Positions 8,245 to 21,600 of a stretch of 64,000 nucleotides of DNA are shown one piece after another. The notes under the pieces are model-generated. The model saw nothing but the letters and a program-made list of their open reading frames with translations. It ran no database searches and was not told the origin of the DNA. Origin of the DNA: Yersinia massiliensis (GTDB lineage: Bacteria; Pseudomonadota; Gammaproteobacteria; Enterobacterales; Enterobacteriaceae); the NCBI RefSeq assembly GCF_003048255.1, contig NZ_CP028487.1, positions 3,224,001 through 3,288,000 of the forward strand. The letters run 5' to 3'. The translations under genes and the position numbers were made by a program. Every line of letters starts with the position of its first letter. The stretch's first letter is position 1.

Positions 8245-9663
8245 TCAGAGCGTGGGTAACCTTTCACCGCTCTGGGCGACACGATCAATTCCCAACATAT
8301 CCACCAGATTATCGACGGCAGAGGCATAACGCGCTGTCGCATCCCAACCGTCGTAAAGAGCCATGAGTCGCATGGAATCGGCCTGCAACACATCCTGCTC
8401 GACACTCAATAGGTCATTCAGGCTGCGTTTGCTGAGCTTATATTCATCCTGATACACACTGCGGGTATGGCGGGCGCTGTCCAATTGCAACTCCCCTGCC
8501 TGCTGGCGTTGCACCGCACCAATCATGTCGGCGTAGGCAGTTGCCGCTTTTTGATTGACATCCAGCTTGGCTTTTTCAACTTCGGCTTGCGCCGCCGAAC
8601 GCGCACCTTCCGCAGCACGCACCTTGGCGCTCACCGCGCCCCCCTGATAAACCGGTGCTTCAACCGCCAGTTGAACCTGGTCGTCCCAGTAAGATCGGGT
8701 ATCATTTTCATAGCGTGTTCTGCCTGCCTGAAGTTTGACCGTTGGCCAGTGCTGCGCTTGGCTTTGCCGCACTCGCTCTCTTGCTGCCTGCTGTTTAGCC
8801 TCTGCACTGCGCACAGCACTGCTGGCATCATAGGGGATGGCATTGAGAGTGATTTTTTGCTTCAGCAAATCTTGGGGTAAATCCGGCAAATTATCGGAGA
8901 CCACGCCCGTTAATACCGTCAACTGGGCCTTTGCCGAACGTTCTTGGGCGCGATATTGCTCCAATGTCGCCACCATGCCAGCAATACGGGTTTCCGCTTG
9001 TAGCACATCGGATTGAGAGCTGAGGCCCGCATCCGCTCGGAGCTGTGCGGTTTCCTTCACTCTTTCCAGCGAGCCAATATTATCCCGTGCCGCCAGAATT
9101 AACGCCTGATAGCGCTTCACCTGCAAATACGATTGCACCGTGCTTAACCCTACCGCCGTCATGACGTTAAACAGATCATAACGGTAGGCATCGGACAAAT
9201 ACTGCTGCTCATTAATGCTGCCGCCGGTTTTACCAAAGTCATACAGCAACTGACTCAGTTGAACCCCCGCCGATGCATTGCTATTCAGGCTACCGGCCGA
9301 ATCGGTTTGATGGGATTTCCCTGCCGTCCCCTGTAACGCAATTTGTGGATACCAGCCACTTTCAGCGACATCCAAATCACCTTGCCCCACTCTGATTTGT
9401 GCAGCGGCTTGTGCAATTTGGGGATTACGGGCAAACGCTCGTAAAATCGCCTCGCGCAGACTCAGCTCCGCTAACTGCTCTTCACTGGGTGCTGATTGCC
9501 AATTAAATACCGTCACCGGCGGGGATTCAGTGGCCCCAGCCGGTAACAGCCCGATCATCGATAGCAACATTGCACTGCAAAAGGTCGCGGCAATCTGCCG
9601 CCCCCCGACACGCCTCATCATTTTATTCATCACCGACATACCTCTGCGCCGATCATTATTCAT
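8245..9663 (-). CDS. TolC-family outer membrane channel (LapE/BapD-like)
   Basis: A 472-residue outer-membrane efflux/secretion protein with a signal peptide (long n-region, hydrophobic core around residues 24-42, ending PAGATES). Two repeats of long amphipathic helices follow, with typical TolC-family patterns (LSLREAILRAFARNPQI near residue 65; LSQLLYDFGKTGGSI; KLSKRSLNDLLSVEQDVL near the end). It forms the trimeric exit duct for the type I system. Starts 32 bases after the adhesin stop, so it is operon-linked. The first ATG (9663) has no clear ribosome site; ATG at 9630 (MNKMMRR) with GAGG ten bases upstream is a good alternative. The annotated signal core is retained either way. Confidence 0.92.
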   Translation of the reverse strand: MNNDRRRGMSVMNKMMRRVGGRQIAATFCSAMLLSMIGLLPAGATESPPVTVFNWQSAPSEEQLAELSLREAILRAFARNPQIAQAAAQIRVGQGDLDVAESGWYPQIALQGTAGKSHQTDSAGSLNSNASAGVQLSQLLYDFGKTGGSINEQQYLSDAYRYDLFNVMTAVGLSTVQSYLQVKRYQALILAARDNIGSLERVKETAQLRADAGLSSQSDVLQAETRIAGMVATLEQYRAQERSAKAQLTVLTGVVSDNLPDLPQDLLKQKITLNAIPYDASSAVRSAEAKQQAARERVRQSQAQHWPTVKLQAGRTRYENDTRSYWDDQVQLAVEAPVYQGGAVSAKVRAAEGARSAAQAEVEKAKLDVNQKAATAYADMIGAVQRQQAGELQLDSARHTRSVYQDEYKLSKRSLNDLLSVEQDVLQADSMRLMALYDGWDATARYASAVDNLVDMLGIDRVAQSGERLPTL

Positions 9664-9695
9664 GGGTCTTTTTATGCTTTACCGAGCCAGTGACA

Positions 9696-12600
9696 TCACA
9701 CTAGATGCACCTGTAAGCCCTGCTGAATCAGCACGTCGCCCAATGTATTGCTGCTCTCTAACGAGGAATTGTGGTAAACGTCAAACGTCTGCCCATCAAT
9801 GCTACGTTGCCCGACACTGTTCCAAACCCCCTCCGGCGTGTTACTGAGGGTGACCTGCCCACCCAGCGCCCCCTTAATCAGCAAATCATCTTGCGGTTTA
9901 TCGGTCAGCGTCAGGGCATCGTGCAAACCCAGGGTGATGCTATTGGTGCCATTCATCCCTAAATCAATGATCTCGATATGCTCAATACTCAGGCCCAACT
10001 GAGTCAGATCCAGCGCTTGATGGCTGCCGCCGAGCAACAAGGTATCTATCCCCAATCCCCCGTCAATATGATTGAAATTCAGCGAGTTGACGGTGAACAG
10101 ATCCGATCCGCTACTGCCCGTCAATGTCTCGCCAGACATCACCCCGCCATCGGCTAAGTTCAGGGTGACGCCACCGATGCTGTAGGCCCCTTCTGTCACG
10201 GTGGTTGTCAGGGGACTGTCGATGGGTTCACTGCTGGCAAGCGCTACCGCACTTTTCGCACTGACTGCATGTGCCGTATCACTGTTGCTATCATTGCCGC
10301 TGTTATCCATCATCAGACTGGCGGTTTGAATATCACTGCTGGCGGCCATGAGCTGAATACCGGAGCCAGAAAGCAACCCAACCGAGATACCTTTGTAGTT
10401 ACCGGCTTCGTCGGTGACGGAGACAGCTACCGTGGTAGTTAATAAGTTCAGTCCACTGAGGAAGGAGCCGTAGAATTTGACGCTCCAATGGCCGGTGTTA
10501 TCGACGATCCCCTCAAGGGTGTGGCCCAGTAACACCACTTTCACCGTGGTATTAGGCAACACATTGAGGCTAGAGCCAGAAATAGTCAGGCCATTGACCG
10601 GCAGTAACAGTAGATTGCCGACATTCCCCAACACATCGACGCCCAGTAACGGCAGCGCATGAGTTTTCACCGTGAAATCAGTGTTAACCGCCGTCGTATT
10701 CCCCACGCTATCCGTGACCGAGACACCAATTTTGGCCGAGCCGTCCAGTAAGCCAGTGAGGGCAGAAGGCGTAATTGGTACACTCCACGTACCGTCACTG
10801 TTTATGGTGGCGGTTAAGCTGGCATTACCCACCGTGACCTTGATTTGCAGGCCCGCGGCATGGGTGCTGGTGCCTGAAATCACCTGCGCCGTCGTCGATT
10901 CAACGCCGTTGAGATAGTGGTCGGTGGCAAAGAAGGTGTTGAGCGTAATGGTGGGCACGTTGATGCCGATAGAAACAGGCGCAGACACCGTTGCGCTGTG
11001 TCCCGCCGCATTGGTTAGGTTGGCTGTCGCCGTAAAGCTGCCATCCAGTAGGCCCGCCAAGGCTGATGGAGGAACCAAAATGCTCCAAGTGCCATCGGCT
11101 TTCACTGTGGTGCTCAGCGCCAGATTACCGACATTCACATTGACGGTGGCCCCTGCCGCAAAGGTACTGTGGCCGGTGATCGTTTGGGTCAGCAGTGCAT
11201 CGGCGGCATTGAGTAAGCCGTCACCAAAGATAGAATCCAGTGTTAGCGTCGGTATGCCATTGGAAATGACACTGAGGATGCCAGTACCCGAGGCAGGGTT
11301 GCCCACCGCATCTTGCAGTGACACATTGACCGTCAGATTGGTATCAATCACCATGGCTTTGAGGTCAATAGGTTGCACCAACACACTCCAATTGCCCCCC
11401 GCACCCACCGTGGCGGTATAAGGTTTTCCGTTCAGCGTGACATGAATTTGTGTTCCCAGCGCCACATTGGTGGTTGTGCCGCTAATGGTCTGCGCCACCA
11501 GTAAGTCAGCCACACTCAGAATGCCATCACCAAAAATCGTATTGACGGTCAAGGTCGGTTGCGCATGAATCAAGACATTGACTAAGCCGTTGGCACTGCT
11601 GGTATTACCGGCCCCATCCACCAGTGATACGCTGATAGTTTGGCTGCCATCCGAGAGTGCGCTCAATATATTGGTGGGGACGGGTAGGCTCCATACGCCA
11701 TTAGCACCGACAACCGCACTCAATTGAGTGCCGCCAATGTTCACCAATACTTGTGTGCCCAGCACGCCATTCACCACCGTCCCACTGATGGTCTGTATAG
11801 CTTGGCTATCGAGAATATTCAGTAAGCCGTCACCAAAAATAGGGTCCAGTATCAGCTTCGGTAGGTTGTTAATAATGACATTCACGCTGCCAGATGCGGT
11901 GCCAGTGTTCCCTGCCGGATCAGTGACCGAGACTTGAACGGTCAGGTTACCGTTAGTCAGTGCAGTCAAATCAGCGGGTTGTAAGGTCAGGGTGAAACTG
12001 CCATTGGCGGCGGTCGTGGCAAAGAAGGTTTTGCCGCCGAGGGTCACGCTGACCTGTGTTCCCTCTGCCACACCACTGACGGTCCCGCCGATAATTTGCC
12101 CAATAGCGGTATCCGCCAAACTGAGTTTTCCATCACCAAAAATCGGGTTCAGCGTGATCACTGGCGCGGTCACATCCACCAGTAATGGGCGAGTGGCCGA
12201 GTTGGTGTTACCGGCGATATCCGTTACCGTCACAGTGGCTATCAATGTACCCGCGGCTAAACCGCTTAATGATGTCCCTGATAATGGCAGACTAAAAGCA
12301 CCGTTACTGTCGAGGGTTGCCTGTAGGGTTAATGTGCCCAATTGAATAGATACTATGGCCCCCGCAGGCAGGTTTTTAACCGTACCACTGATGAACTGTG
12401 TTACCGAAAGATCGTTAACATTCAGGATGCCATCACCAAAGATCGGGTTAAGGGTGATTTGCGGAAGATTGTGCGTCAGCACGTTCACTGTCGTCTGTGT
12501 TTCGGCAATATTACCCGCGGCGTCTTTGACCGAAATGCCCACTTGCAGGTTGCCATCCTGAAACCCGCTCAACATCGAAGGCAGCACACCGACCTGCCAT

Positions 12601-15600
12601 ATCCCACCGGCTTGCACTTGCGTGGTGAGCACATTTGTCCCAATCGTGACGTTGACTGTCGCCCCAACAGCCACATTACGTATGACACCACCGAGCGTCT
12701 GGGCCACCATCGCTTCCACAGCATTGAGGATGCCATCACCACCGATCAGCGACGTTAGCGGGTCGAAAGCCGGTAAATTGTGTGTCAGTACATTCAGTAT
12801 TGGGGCACTGCCCACGTTAACCACATTATTATTGGCATCGGTAACAGTGACATTTAAGGCCAACGGGCCATCACCGAGCAACGCTAACTGTGCCGCAGGC
12901 AGGGTCAGCGTCCATTTACCATTGGCCCCCACATCAGCACTGAGCAGTACGCCATTCAGGGTCAGATGCACTTTGGCCCCCAAACCCGCATTTAATGCCG
13001 TGCCTGACAACGTTTGGTCGACTAATGCACCAACGGCATTCAGGTAGCCCCCGTTAAACAACGGATCAATGGTGACAGCCAGCCCCGGATTTAGCGCGAC
13101 ATTCACAGTGATATTGCTATTACTGGTGTTGCCTGCCGTGTCGGTCACACTCACTCCGGCGACCAACGGCCCATCCGCTATCCCCGCCAGATCGCTCGGC
13201 AAGATGTTAATACTCCATTTGCCGTCATTGCCCACCACGGCCGTGAGTGTGGTGCCATTCAGCGTTAGAGTTAACGTTTTCCCTTCCGCGCCTAATGCCG
13301 TACCCGACAACAGTGTGCCCAGAATATTGCTGTTCAGTACCAGTGAGCTGACATCCAGCGTGATCAACGGAGGAACCGTATCCACTTGCAGCGTAGGTGT
13401 TTTCTCAACGCTGTTACCCGCCAAATCAGTCAGGGTCACGGTGATGGTATTCGTCCCTTGTGGCAACGTCTGTAAGTCTGCTGCCGGAATAGTGACACTC
13501 CATAGTCCACCAGCCAGGATCACCGCGGAATAGTCTTTTCCGTTAAGGGTGACGGTGATAGGTCGGCCAATATCACTCAATGATGCCGTACCACTGAGCA
13601 GTTGTGGCAACTTCGATTCAAGCGCGCTCAGTGTGTTATCTATCGCAAATGGTAAAACCGTCAGTGTTGGCGGAGTACGGTCAACCAATAGCCCGACTTG
13701 CTCAGTGGCAATCCCCCCTACCAAGGTCGCAATTATCTGATAACTGCCTCCGGGGAGGTCGGCTTTTTGCAGTGTCGTTGACCAACTGCCATCCAGCCCA
13801 ATCAACGGAGCGGGGACAATCGGGATACCATTGATCGTGAGCAGGACGCTACCACTGGCCGTATTACTGACCTTCCCGCTGATGGTGATAAACGAGGGAT
13901 CGCTGAGCTCATTGATAATATTGTTTTGGTTAATGGCATCAATTTTCATCGTCACCAGCGGAGCAACGATATTCACATTAATGTCGACAGGGACGGCCTG
14001 ACCGATGTTATCGGCGCTGTCCTTCACTGTCGCACTGATAGCCACGTTTCCAGTGCCAAGCGAACCTAATTGCGCACTCCCCACTGTTGTTGTCCACCGG
14101 CCATCGGCACCCACCGCCGCCGTGAGATTTAGGCTACCGAAGGCAATGTTGACTTGGCTACCCACCGCCACATTGGTGGTACTACCCGTGATAGTTTGAG
14201 GTATTTTGCTGCTGGCAAAATCCAGGATAAGCCCGAAGGATGGAGTATCTACCGTCACTGTAGGCAGATTGTGTGTGACAACGCCAATATTGAGCGAACT
14301 GCTGGCCTGATTGCCTCCCGCATCAGTGACCACAACGTTGATTGCATGCTGGCCGTCTGGGATGAGTTTTAAATCGGCGGATGACACCGTGAGCGTCCAA
14401 ATACCGGTCACCGGATCCACATTTGCGGTATAGGGTTTCCCGTTAAGGGTGACAACGACCCCTTGCGAAGTATTGAGCAATCCGGTGGTGCCCGTCAGTA
14501 TTTGAGCCGTGCCTGCTTCCACTAAATTGAGCACTGCACCAAAGGGGAGCGGATTAATGGTTGGCAAAGGCGGCGTCAGGAAGCTGTCAAAATTCACTGA
14601 ACCGGTATTGCTGTTACCCACCGCATCGGTGACGGTGACATGGATTTGGTGTGCACCATTTGTAAGGCCGTTTAAAGCACCCGCCGGAAGGGTGACCGAC
14701 CAGTCGCCGTTGGCTGGATTGACCACGCCAGGATATTCAATGCCACCCACATCAATCTTCAACTGCACATTTTGGTTATTTCCCGTGATCCCCGTTTTAC
14801 CCGTAATAGTGATCGCAGCCCCAGCCTCCGTAATATTGACACTTGCACCAAACGAAAGCGGATCGAATGACGGTGACGGCAATGCTTGCTGCGAAATAAA
14901 GACGATAGGCTGGTCCGGCAGAATATTGACCACGTTACCGCCCCGATCCGTGACGGTGACACCGATAGTGTGCGAGCCGGCTGCTAAGCCAGTGAGTAAT
15001 GCCGTTAACAGGGGCAGAGACCAACTGCCATCCGCATTCGCGGTGATGGTTTGGATGACCTGACCATCAATGGAAATGACCACAGTCTGCCCATTTCCCG
15101 TGATACCGGTGCTGCCCTTCAATGTCTGCCCTAACAAAGCTTCAGCCAGATTTAGCGTGCCATCGCCAAAGGGCAGCGTCAGGGTGGGATGCGGTAAGGT
15201 GTGCGTCATCACCTCAACAGTATCAAGCACGGAGCCAAGGTTACCGGCGGCATCTTTGGCCGTCACCGTCACATCCCATACCCCATCCGGCAGGGCTTTT
15301 AACACGCTCGCAGGCAAGTCCAATGTCCATTTACCCTGCGCGGTGACTGTCGCGGCATAGCCCTTGCCATTGATATACACCGTCACTTGCTGGTTATCGC
15401 CCAGAATGCCCGTGTTCCCCGTGAGCACCTTATCGGTGGCGGCTTCGGCGGCATTGAGAATGCCGCCCACAATCGGTCCGGCATCAATGGTCGGGGTGGG
15501 ATTCGTGGTGACCAAGGCATTGAATTCAAACAATTCGGTATCGGTATTCCCGACCCGATCGGTGATGGTGACGGAAATAGAGTGCTGACCATCAAGTAAC

Positions 15601-18600
15601 GCGCTTAACGCACCGGCAGGCAACGTGCAGATCCAAGTCCCATCAATAGCCACCGAGGCAGGGTAAGTCACCCCATCGATTTTCAGTATGATGGTTTGCC
15701 CGCTGCCGATTGCGCCACTTTTGCCCGTCAAAATTTGGCTAGCCGCTGCTTCAAGTTTGTTCAAATAGCCATCGGCGAACGGCAAGGTAGGTAAAGTAAT
15801 ATTGGGCACGTTATGGATCAAGACATCCAAATTGGCGCTGGCCGAAGCATCGTTGCCGGTATTGGGGTCAGTGGCACTAACGGTGACCTTCGCGATGCCG
15901 TCGCTCAGCTTTTGTAGCTCGATGGCACTAATATTGACCGACCAAACACCGGCTGACGTGACACTGCCGTTATATTTCGCGCCATCGATCGATACCACCA
16001 CTGCCGTTCCTACCGCCAGATGCGTACTGCTGCCGGTTAACGTGACGTTCGCACCTATCTCGCTGACACTCAAAATGTTGTCGGTGAATAACGGCGCTAA
16101 GGTCAGCGTGGGAACATTATTGATGGCGACCGTGAGATTGGTGACACTGTGGCTTTCATTATTCGCCACATCAGTCACACTGACTTTTACGCCACCCACC
16201 AAGGGGCCATCACCCAATAGCAGTAAATCAGCAGAGGGAACAGTCAAGCTCCAACTGCCGTCGCTGAGCACTTTAGTTTGATAATTCAGCCCATTCAGCG
16301 TGACCGTCACGGTTAATCCTACATCACCCGCGCAGGTTCCTTTGACCACTAAGCCCAGCAAGGCATCGGCCAGATTTAACACGTTATCCAGGTTAGTTTG
16401 TACATCAACGGTCAGTAGCGGCGCTTGCGTATCAACAGTGACGTTATGGCTACTGTTCGCGGTGTTTTGCGCCGCATCCTTCACCGTGGCACTGATGGTA
16501 TTGCTGCCTTGTGGTAACGCCTGCACATCGCCTGCGGGAACGGAAACACTCCAACTCCCATCGGCTTGCACAACACCGGTATAGGTTTTACCGTGCAAAC
16601 TGACACTCACCGTTTGGCCAGCAGGCACGCGCTGGGTATTGCCGTGGATGGTCAGCGCCGACTGACTTTCCTGATAATTAATAATGTCATCGCTGGTGAC
16701 CGTCGCGACGGTTAGCGAAGGCTGATCAGCAGGTGAAGCAATTACGGTCACCTGACGGCCCGCATTTGCAGGGTTATCACTCACATCAGTGACTTTGGCA
16801 ATGGCCGTTAACGCGCCATCGGGTAAGTTGCTGACATCTGCCGCCAAAACGGTCACTTGCCAACTGCCGTCACTTTGTACCTGCCCTGTATAGTCCTTCC
16901 CATTGAGGGTGACCGTGACAGTACGCCCCGCCTCAACATGGGTAGAGACCCCTTTGATCACCACATCCTGAGTCGATTCCGCGCGGTTGATAAAATTATC
17001 ATCTGAAATGGAACTGATGCTCAATGTAGGAAGATTGGCAGGATCGGCATCCAGTGTCAGGGGGCTATCAACCGTCGTGAGGTTACCGGCACTGTCGCTG
17101 AGCGTGACCTTAATCGGATAACTGCCATCCGGCAAGTTGCGTATCACGCTGCTACTGATGGGGATGCTCCAAGTGCCGTCCAGTTGAACCTGGCTGCTAT
17201 AGGTCACACCGTTTAAGCGCACGAAAACAGTTTGCCCTGCTTCTGACACAGAGGCCGTCCCCGTAATATTGACCGTGCTCAGTGCTTCTATCGCATTGAT
17301 AATATTGTCAGTGCCAATCGGCGCGACAATTAAGGTTGGTGCCGTTTTGTCAACCGTGGCACTGCCCGTAAAGGTGGTGCTGTTGCCCACGCTGTCCGTC
17401 GCTGCTACCGAAATCACCAGATTGCCGTTCGGCAGATTTTGCAATTCAGCAGGCTGTAAGGTGAGTTGCCAGTTGCCGTTATTATCTGCCGTGAGCGTAT
17501 GTACAACGCCACCAACGGTCACCACCACTTTTTGCCCTGCGCCACTCACCCCCGTCGAGCCGGTTAATGTTTGGCTACTGGTCAACTCAGCAGCATTCAG
17601 GTAACCATCAGTGAACGGAATATTTAGGGTCGGGGCTGGCACAGAGTGGGTGACGAGCTTAATACTGTCAGTCACGGTAGTGAGATTGCCCACGGCATCT
17701 TGAATTGTAACGGTGACAGGGTAAGTCCCGTCAGCCAGTAAATTCAAAATATTAGCAGGGATGGTCACCATCCAACTGCCGGTGTTACTGACCTGGCCGC
17801 TATACACCTGACCATTGATAGTGACATTGACGTTGGCGCCGATTTCGTTGGATGTACCGGAGATTTGAATATTCGCTGCCGCTTCAATGGCATTAATCAC
17901 ACCGTCGGTTGCTATCGGCCCCACGGACAATTCTGGTGGTAGTGTATCAACGACTATCGGGGTCGTGATGCTGCTGGAATTACCGCCCGCATCGGTAGCA
18001 AGCACAATGAGCGGCTGCGTACCCTGCGCTAAGCTTTGCAAAACATTCGTTGGCAACGTCAGAGACCAGTGTCCGTCGTTACCGACCGAGGCGGCATAAC
18101 TTATCCCACCAATCGTCACTTTGACCGTTTGCCCTGCACCGGTGGTGCCGGTGGTGCCACTCAAGTTCTGGCTATTCGCCGCCTCTGCTTGCGTCAAAAT
18201 GCTATCGCCGAACAGCGGATTAAGCGTGACACTCGGCAGGCTATGGAGATAAATACTCAACTCGCTGCTGGTGGAAATGACATTACCGTTGCTGTCTGAC
18301 CCTGTGGCGGTGAGCGTCGCTTTGCCATCCATTAATAGCGCCAAGTCTGGCTGCGAAATACTGACACTCCAATTTCCCCCTGCGAGTACAGTGGCAGAGT
18401 AGGTTTTGCCATTGAGTGACAGGATGATAGATTGACCCGGATTGACATTGCTGGTAGTGCCACTCACCAGGATACCCGCCGTGATATCTTGCACGTTGAG
18501 CACGTTGTCACCGGTCAGGGGATTGATACTGATCCCGCTTTGTACATTGTTCACCACAATGCTTTGGCTGCCATTGGCGCTGTTACCGCTGGCGTCGCTG

Positions 18601-21600
18601 ACGGCTGCGGTAATATTAATCGCGCCGTTATTCAGCAAGGCCAAATCAACCGCAGGGATTTGAATGCTCCAGTGACCGGAGGAGTCGACGACGGCGTTAT
18701 AGGTTTTGCCGTTGAGCGACACGATGACTTGCTGCCCTGTCTCCACGCCCGTGGTGGTGCCGCTGACTGTCTGGTTGGCCTTCTGCTCTGCGCCATCAAG
18801 AATATTGTTACCGGCAAAAGCGCTGATGGTGAGTGTCGGTAAATGAAGTGGGTCTGCATCCAAGACCATATTTTGTGTCACGGTAGTGCGGTTACCCGCC
18901 GCATCCTGCACTAGCGTCGTCACGCTATAAGTGCCATCACTGAGTGAAGCAAAGGCACCCGCCGGAATATTCAGGCTCCAGCGACCATTGGGTTGCACCA
19001 GCGCGGTATAGGTCTGGCCCCCGACAGTGACTTTCACCACCGCACCAATTTCAGTGCTACTGCCGCTCACCGCAATGCTCGCTGCCGCCTCGACAGCATT
19101 AATAATATTATCCGTACCGATCGGATCGACCGTTAACCCAGGGGCTTGTGTATCGACTTTAAATTGCGTGTTCAACGTATGGGTATTGCCCGCCACATCC
19201 GTGGCAGTAATCACCAACGGCTGGTTACCTTGCCCCAAACCTTGCAGCACATTGGTGGGTAACGACAATGACCAACTGCCATCTGCTGCAACGGTGGCGG
19301 TGTAAGTCACGCCTGCCAGTTTCACAGTGACCAACTGGGCGTTTCCCGCCACGCCGGTGTTACCCGTTAATGTTTGGCTGGTGGCTGTTTCCAAGCCATT
19401 AAGCGTGCCGTCAGTAAAGGGTAACGTCAGGCTGGCGATGGGTAGCGCATGAATATAAATTCCCAGCGTTGCCGTGCTGTTAACTAGGTTACCTGTGGCA
19501 TCCGTGGTCGCGGCCGATAATATCGCATTGCCATCAGCCAACTTAGCCCAATCCCCTGCCGGTATCTGCGTGCTCCAACTGCCACCGACGCCCACTGTCG
19601 CCGTATAGTTTTTGCCGTTCAGCGTCAGGGTGACTGTTTGGCCCACATTCACATTGGTTGTCGTCCCGCTGACCGTCACACCTGCCGCAGCTTCAACCGC
19701 GTTAATCCGGTTATCCCCTGTCAGCGGCGTGATACCCAGCCCCGCCAACAAATTGTTGACGGTGATCCCGTGAGTTTCCGTCACTGGATTACCATTAGCA
19801 TCACTGACTGTCGCCACAATATTGGTGCTGCCGTTGGCCAATAAAGCCAGATCAGCGGCGCTCACATGGGTACGCCAACTGCCATCAGCCCCGACTGTCG
19901 CCGTGTAGGTTTTGCCATTGAGCGTAATGCTAACGTTGCGGCCTGCTTCCACATGTTGGGTCATGCCGCTGATCAGCTGATCGACCTTTTGCTCCGCGCC
20001 ATCAAGGATGTCATTGCCCGCAAAAGGATTAACGGTCAGTGTCGGTAAATTGGCTGGGTTAGCATCCAACGTCACGTTTGAAGTGACCGTGGTGCTGTTG
20101 TTTGCCGAGTCGGTAATAGTGACCGTTAAGGGGCGGCTTCCGTCTGCCAGTAGCGCAAGATCGGCGGCGGGAATACCCACCTGCCACGTCCCTATTGCGC
20201 TGACCTGTGCGGTATAGTTTTTCCCGCCATAGTTGACCGTTACATTAGCCCCAATATCTGGGCTGCTGCCACTGATGATGACAGGTGCACTGGCTTCAAG
20301 GGCATTGATGATGCCATCCCCCGCCACGGGGTTGACGACCAGTGATGGCGCTTGTGTGTCGACAATTACCGGCAATGAAATTTGACTGGTGTTGCCCGCC
20401 GCATCCGTAGCAGTGGCACTCAGCAACAATGTGCCTTGCCCAAGCGCTTGTAATGTCGCCGCTGGCAGCGTCAACGACCAGCTGCCATCTGAAGCCACGA
20501 CGGGATGATAAGTCACGCCATTGAAACTGACCGCGACCATCTGCCCCACGCCATTAACACCCGTTGACCCCGAAATTGTCTGGTCGCTCTGGACCTCAAT
20601 ACCGTTCAGCTTGCCATCAACAAAAGGCGGGTTAAGGGTGGCTATAGGGACATTGTGGATATAAATCCCCAGCGGGAGGTTAACGTCTGCCGCACCTGGC
20701 GCTTGTACGTTTAGCGTTATTTGCCCATCAGGCAGCAAGGCCAGTTGACCCGCTGGGATCTGCACGCTCCAGTTGCCATTCCCATCCACGGTAGTGATAT
20801 AGGGAATATTATTGAGCGTCACCGTCACCAGCGTTAAAGCCGGTAAACCTGAAGAAGTGCCGCTGACCGTAATACCGTTCTGCGACTCGGACAGGCTAAT
20901 CAGATTATCGCCAGTGATGGGGTGAACACCCAGTCCTGCTTGGGTATTGTCTACAACAAGGGGTTTAGTTGCGCTGCTTTGATTGCCCGCGATATCTGTC
21001 GCGGAGGCCTTCAGTGAGGTCGTACCATTGGCAATCATCGCCAAATCAGCCGCAGGAATTTGCGTACTCCATGTGCCGTCTGCCCCGACGGTCGCGGTAT
21101 ACGTCTTATTATTCAGCGTGATGTAAACCAACTGGCCGGCTTCAATGTGGCTCGAGGTACCACTAACCGTCTGGTTAACCTTCTGTTCAGCACCATTGAG
21201 GTTGTCGTCAGTCGCAAATGAATTGAAGTTTAATGAGGGCAAGTTGAGCGGATTGGCGTCGAGCGTGACGTTACCCGTCGTGGTGGCGCTATTACCGGCC
21301 CCATTAGTCACCGTGGCGGTGATTGACTGTGGACCGTCACTCACCCCCACCAAAGCACCAGCAGGCAGATCGACCTGCCAAGAACCATCATTTTGCACTT
21401 TGCCGGTATAGGTTTTCCCGTGAAACATCACCGTGACTGTCGCCCCCAAGGCTGTTGAGGTGCCTTTGATGGCAACAGTATGGAGTGACTCGTTCAGATT
21501 GATAATGCCGTCATCCGCGACGGGTGAAATGGTCAGCGTGGGAGGAGTAGTATCAACCACCACCGTCAAGGTCTTCTCTACCGTTTGACCACTGCCATTG

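Noticed and set aside
14509..15063. Long plus-strand frames (up to 184 codons) opposite the adhesin gene
   Set aside because: They are shadows caused by the adhesin repeats; no ribosome sites or family motifs, and they recur with each Ig-like unit.
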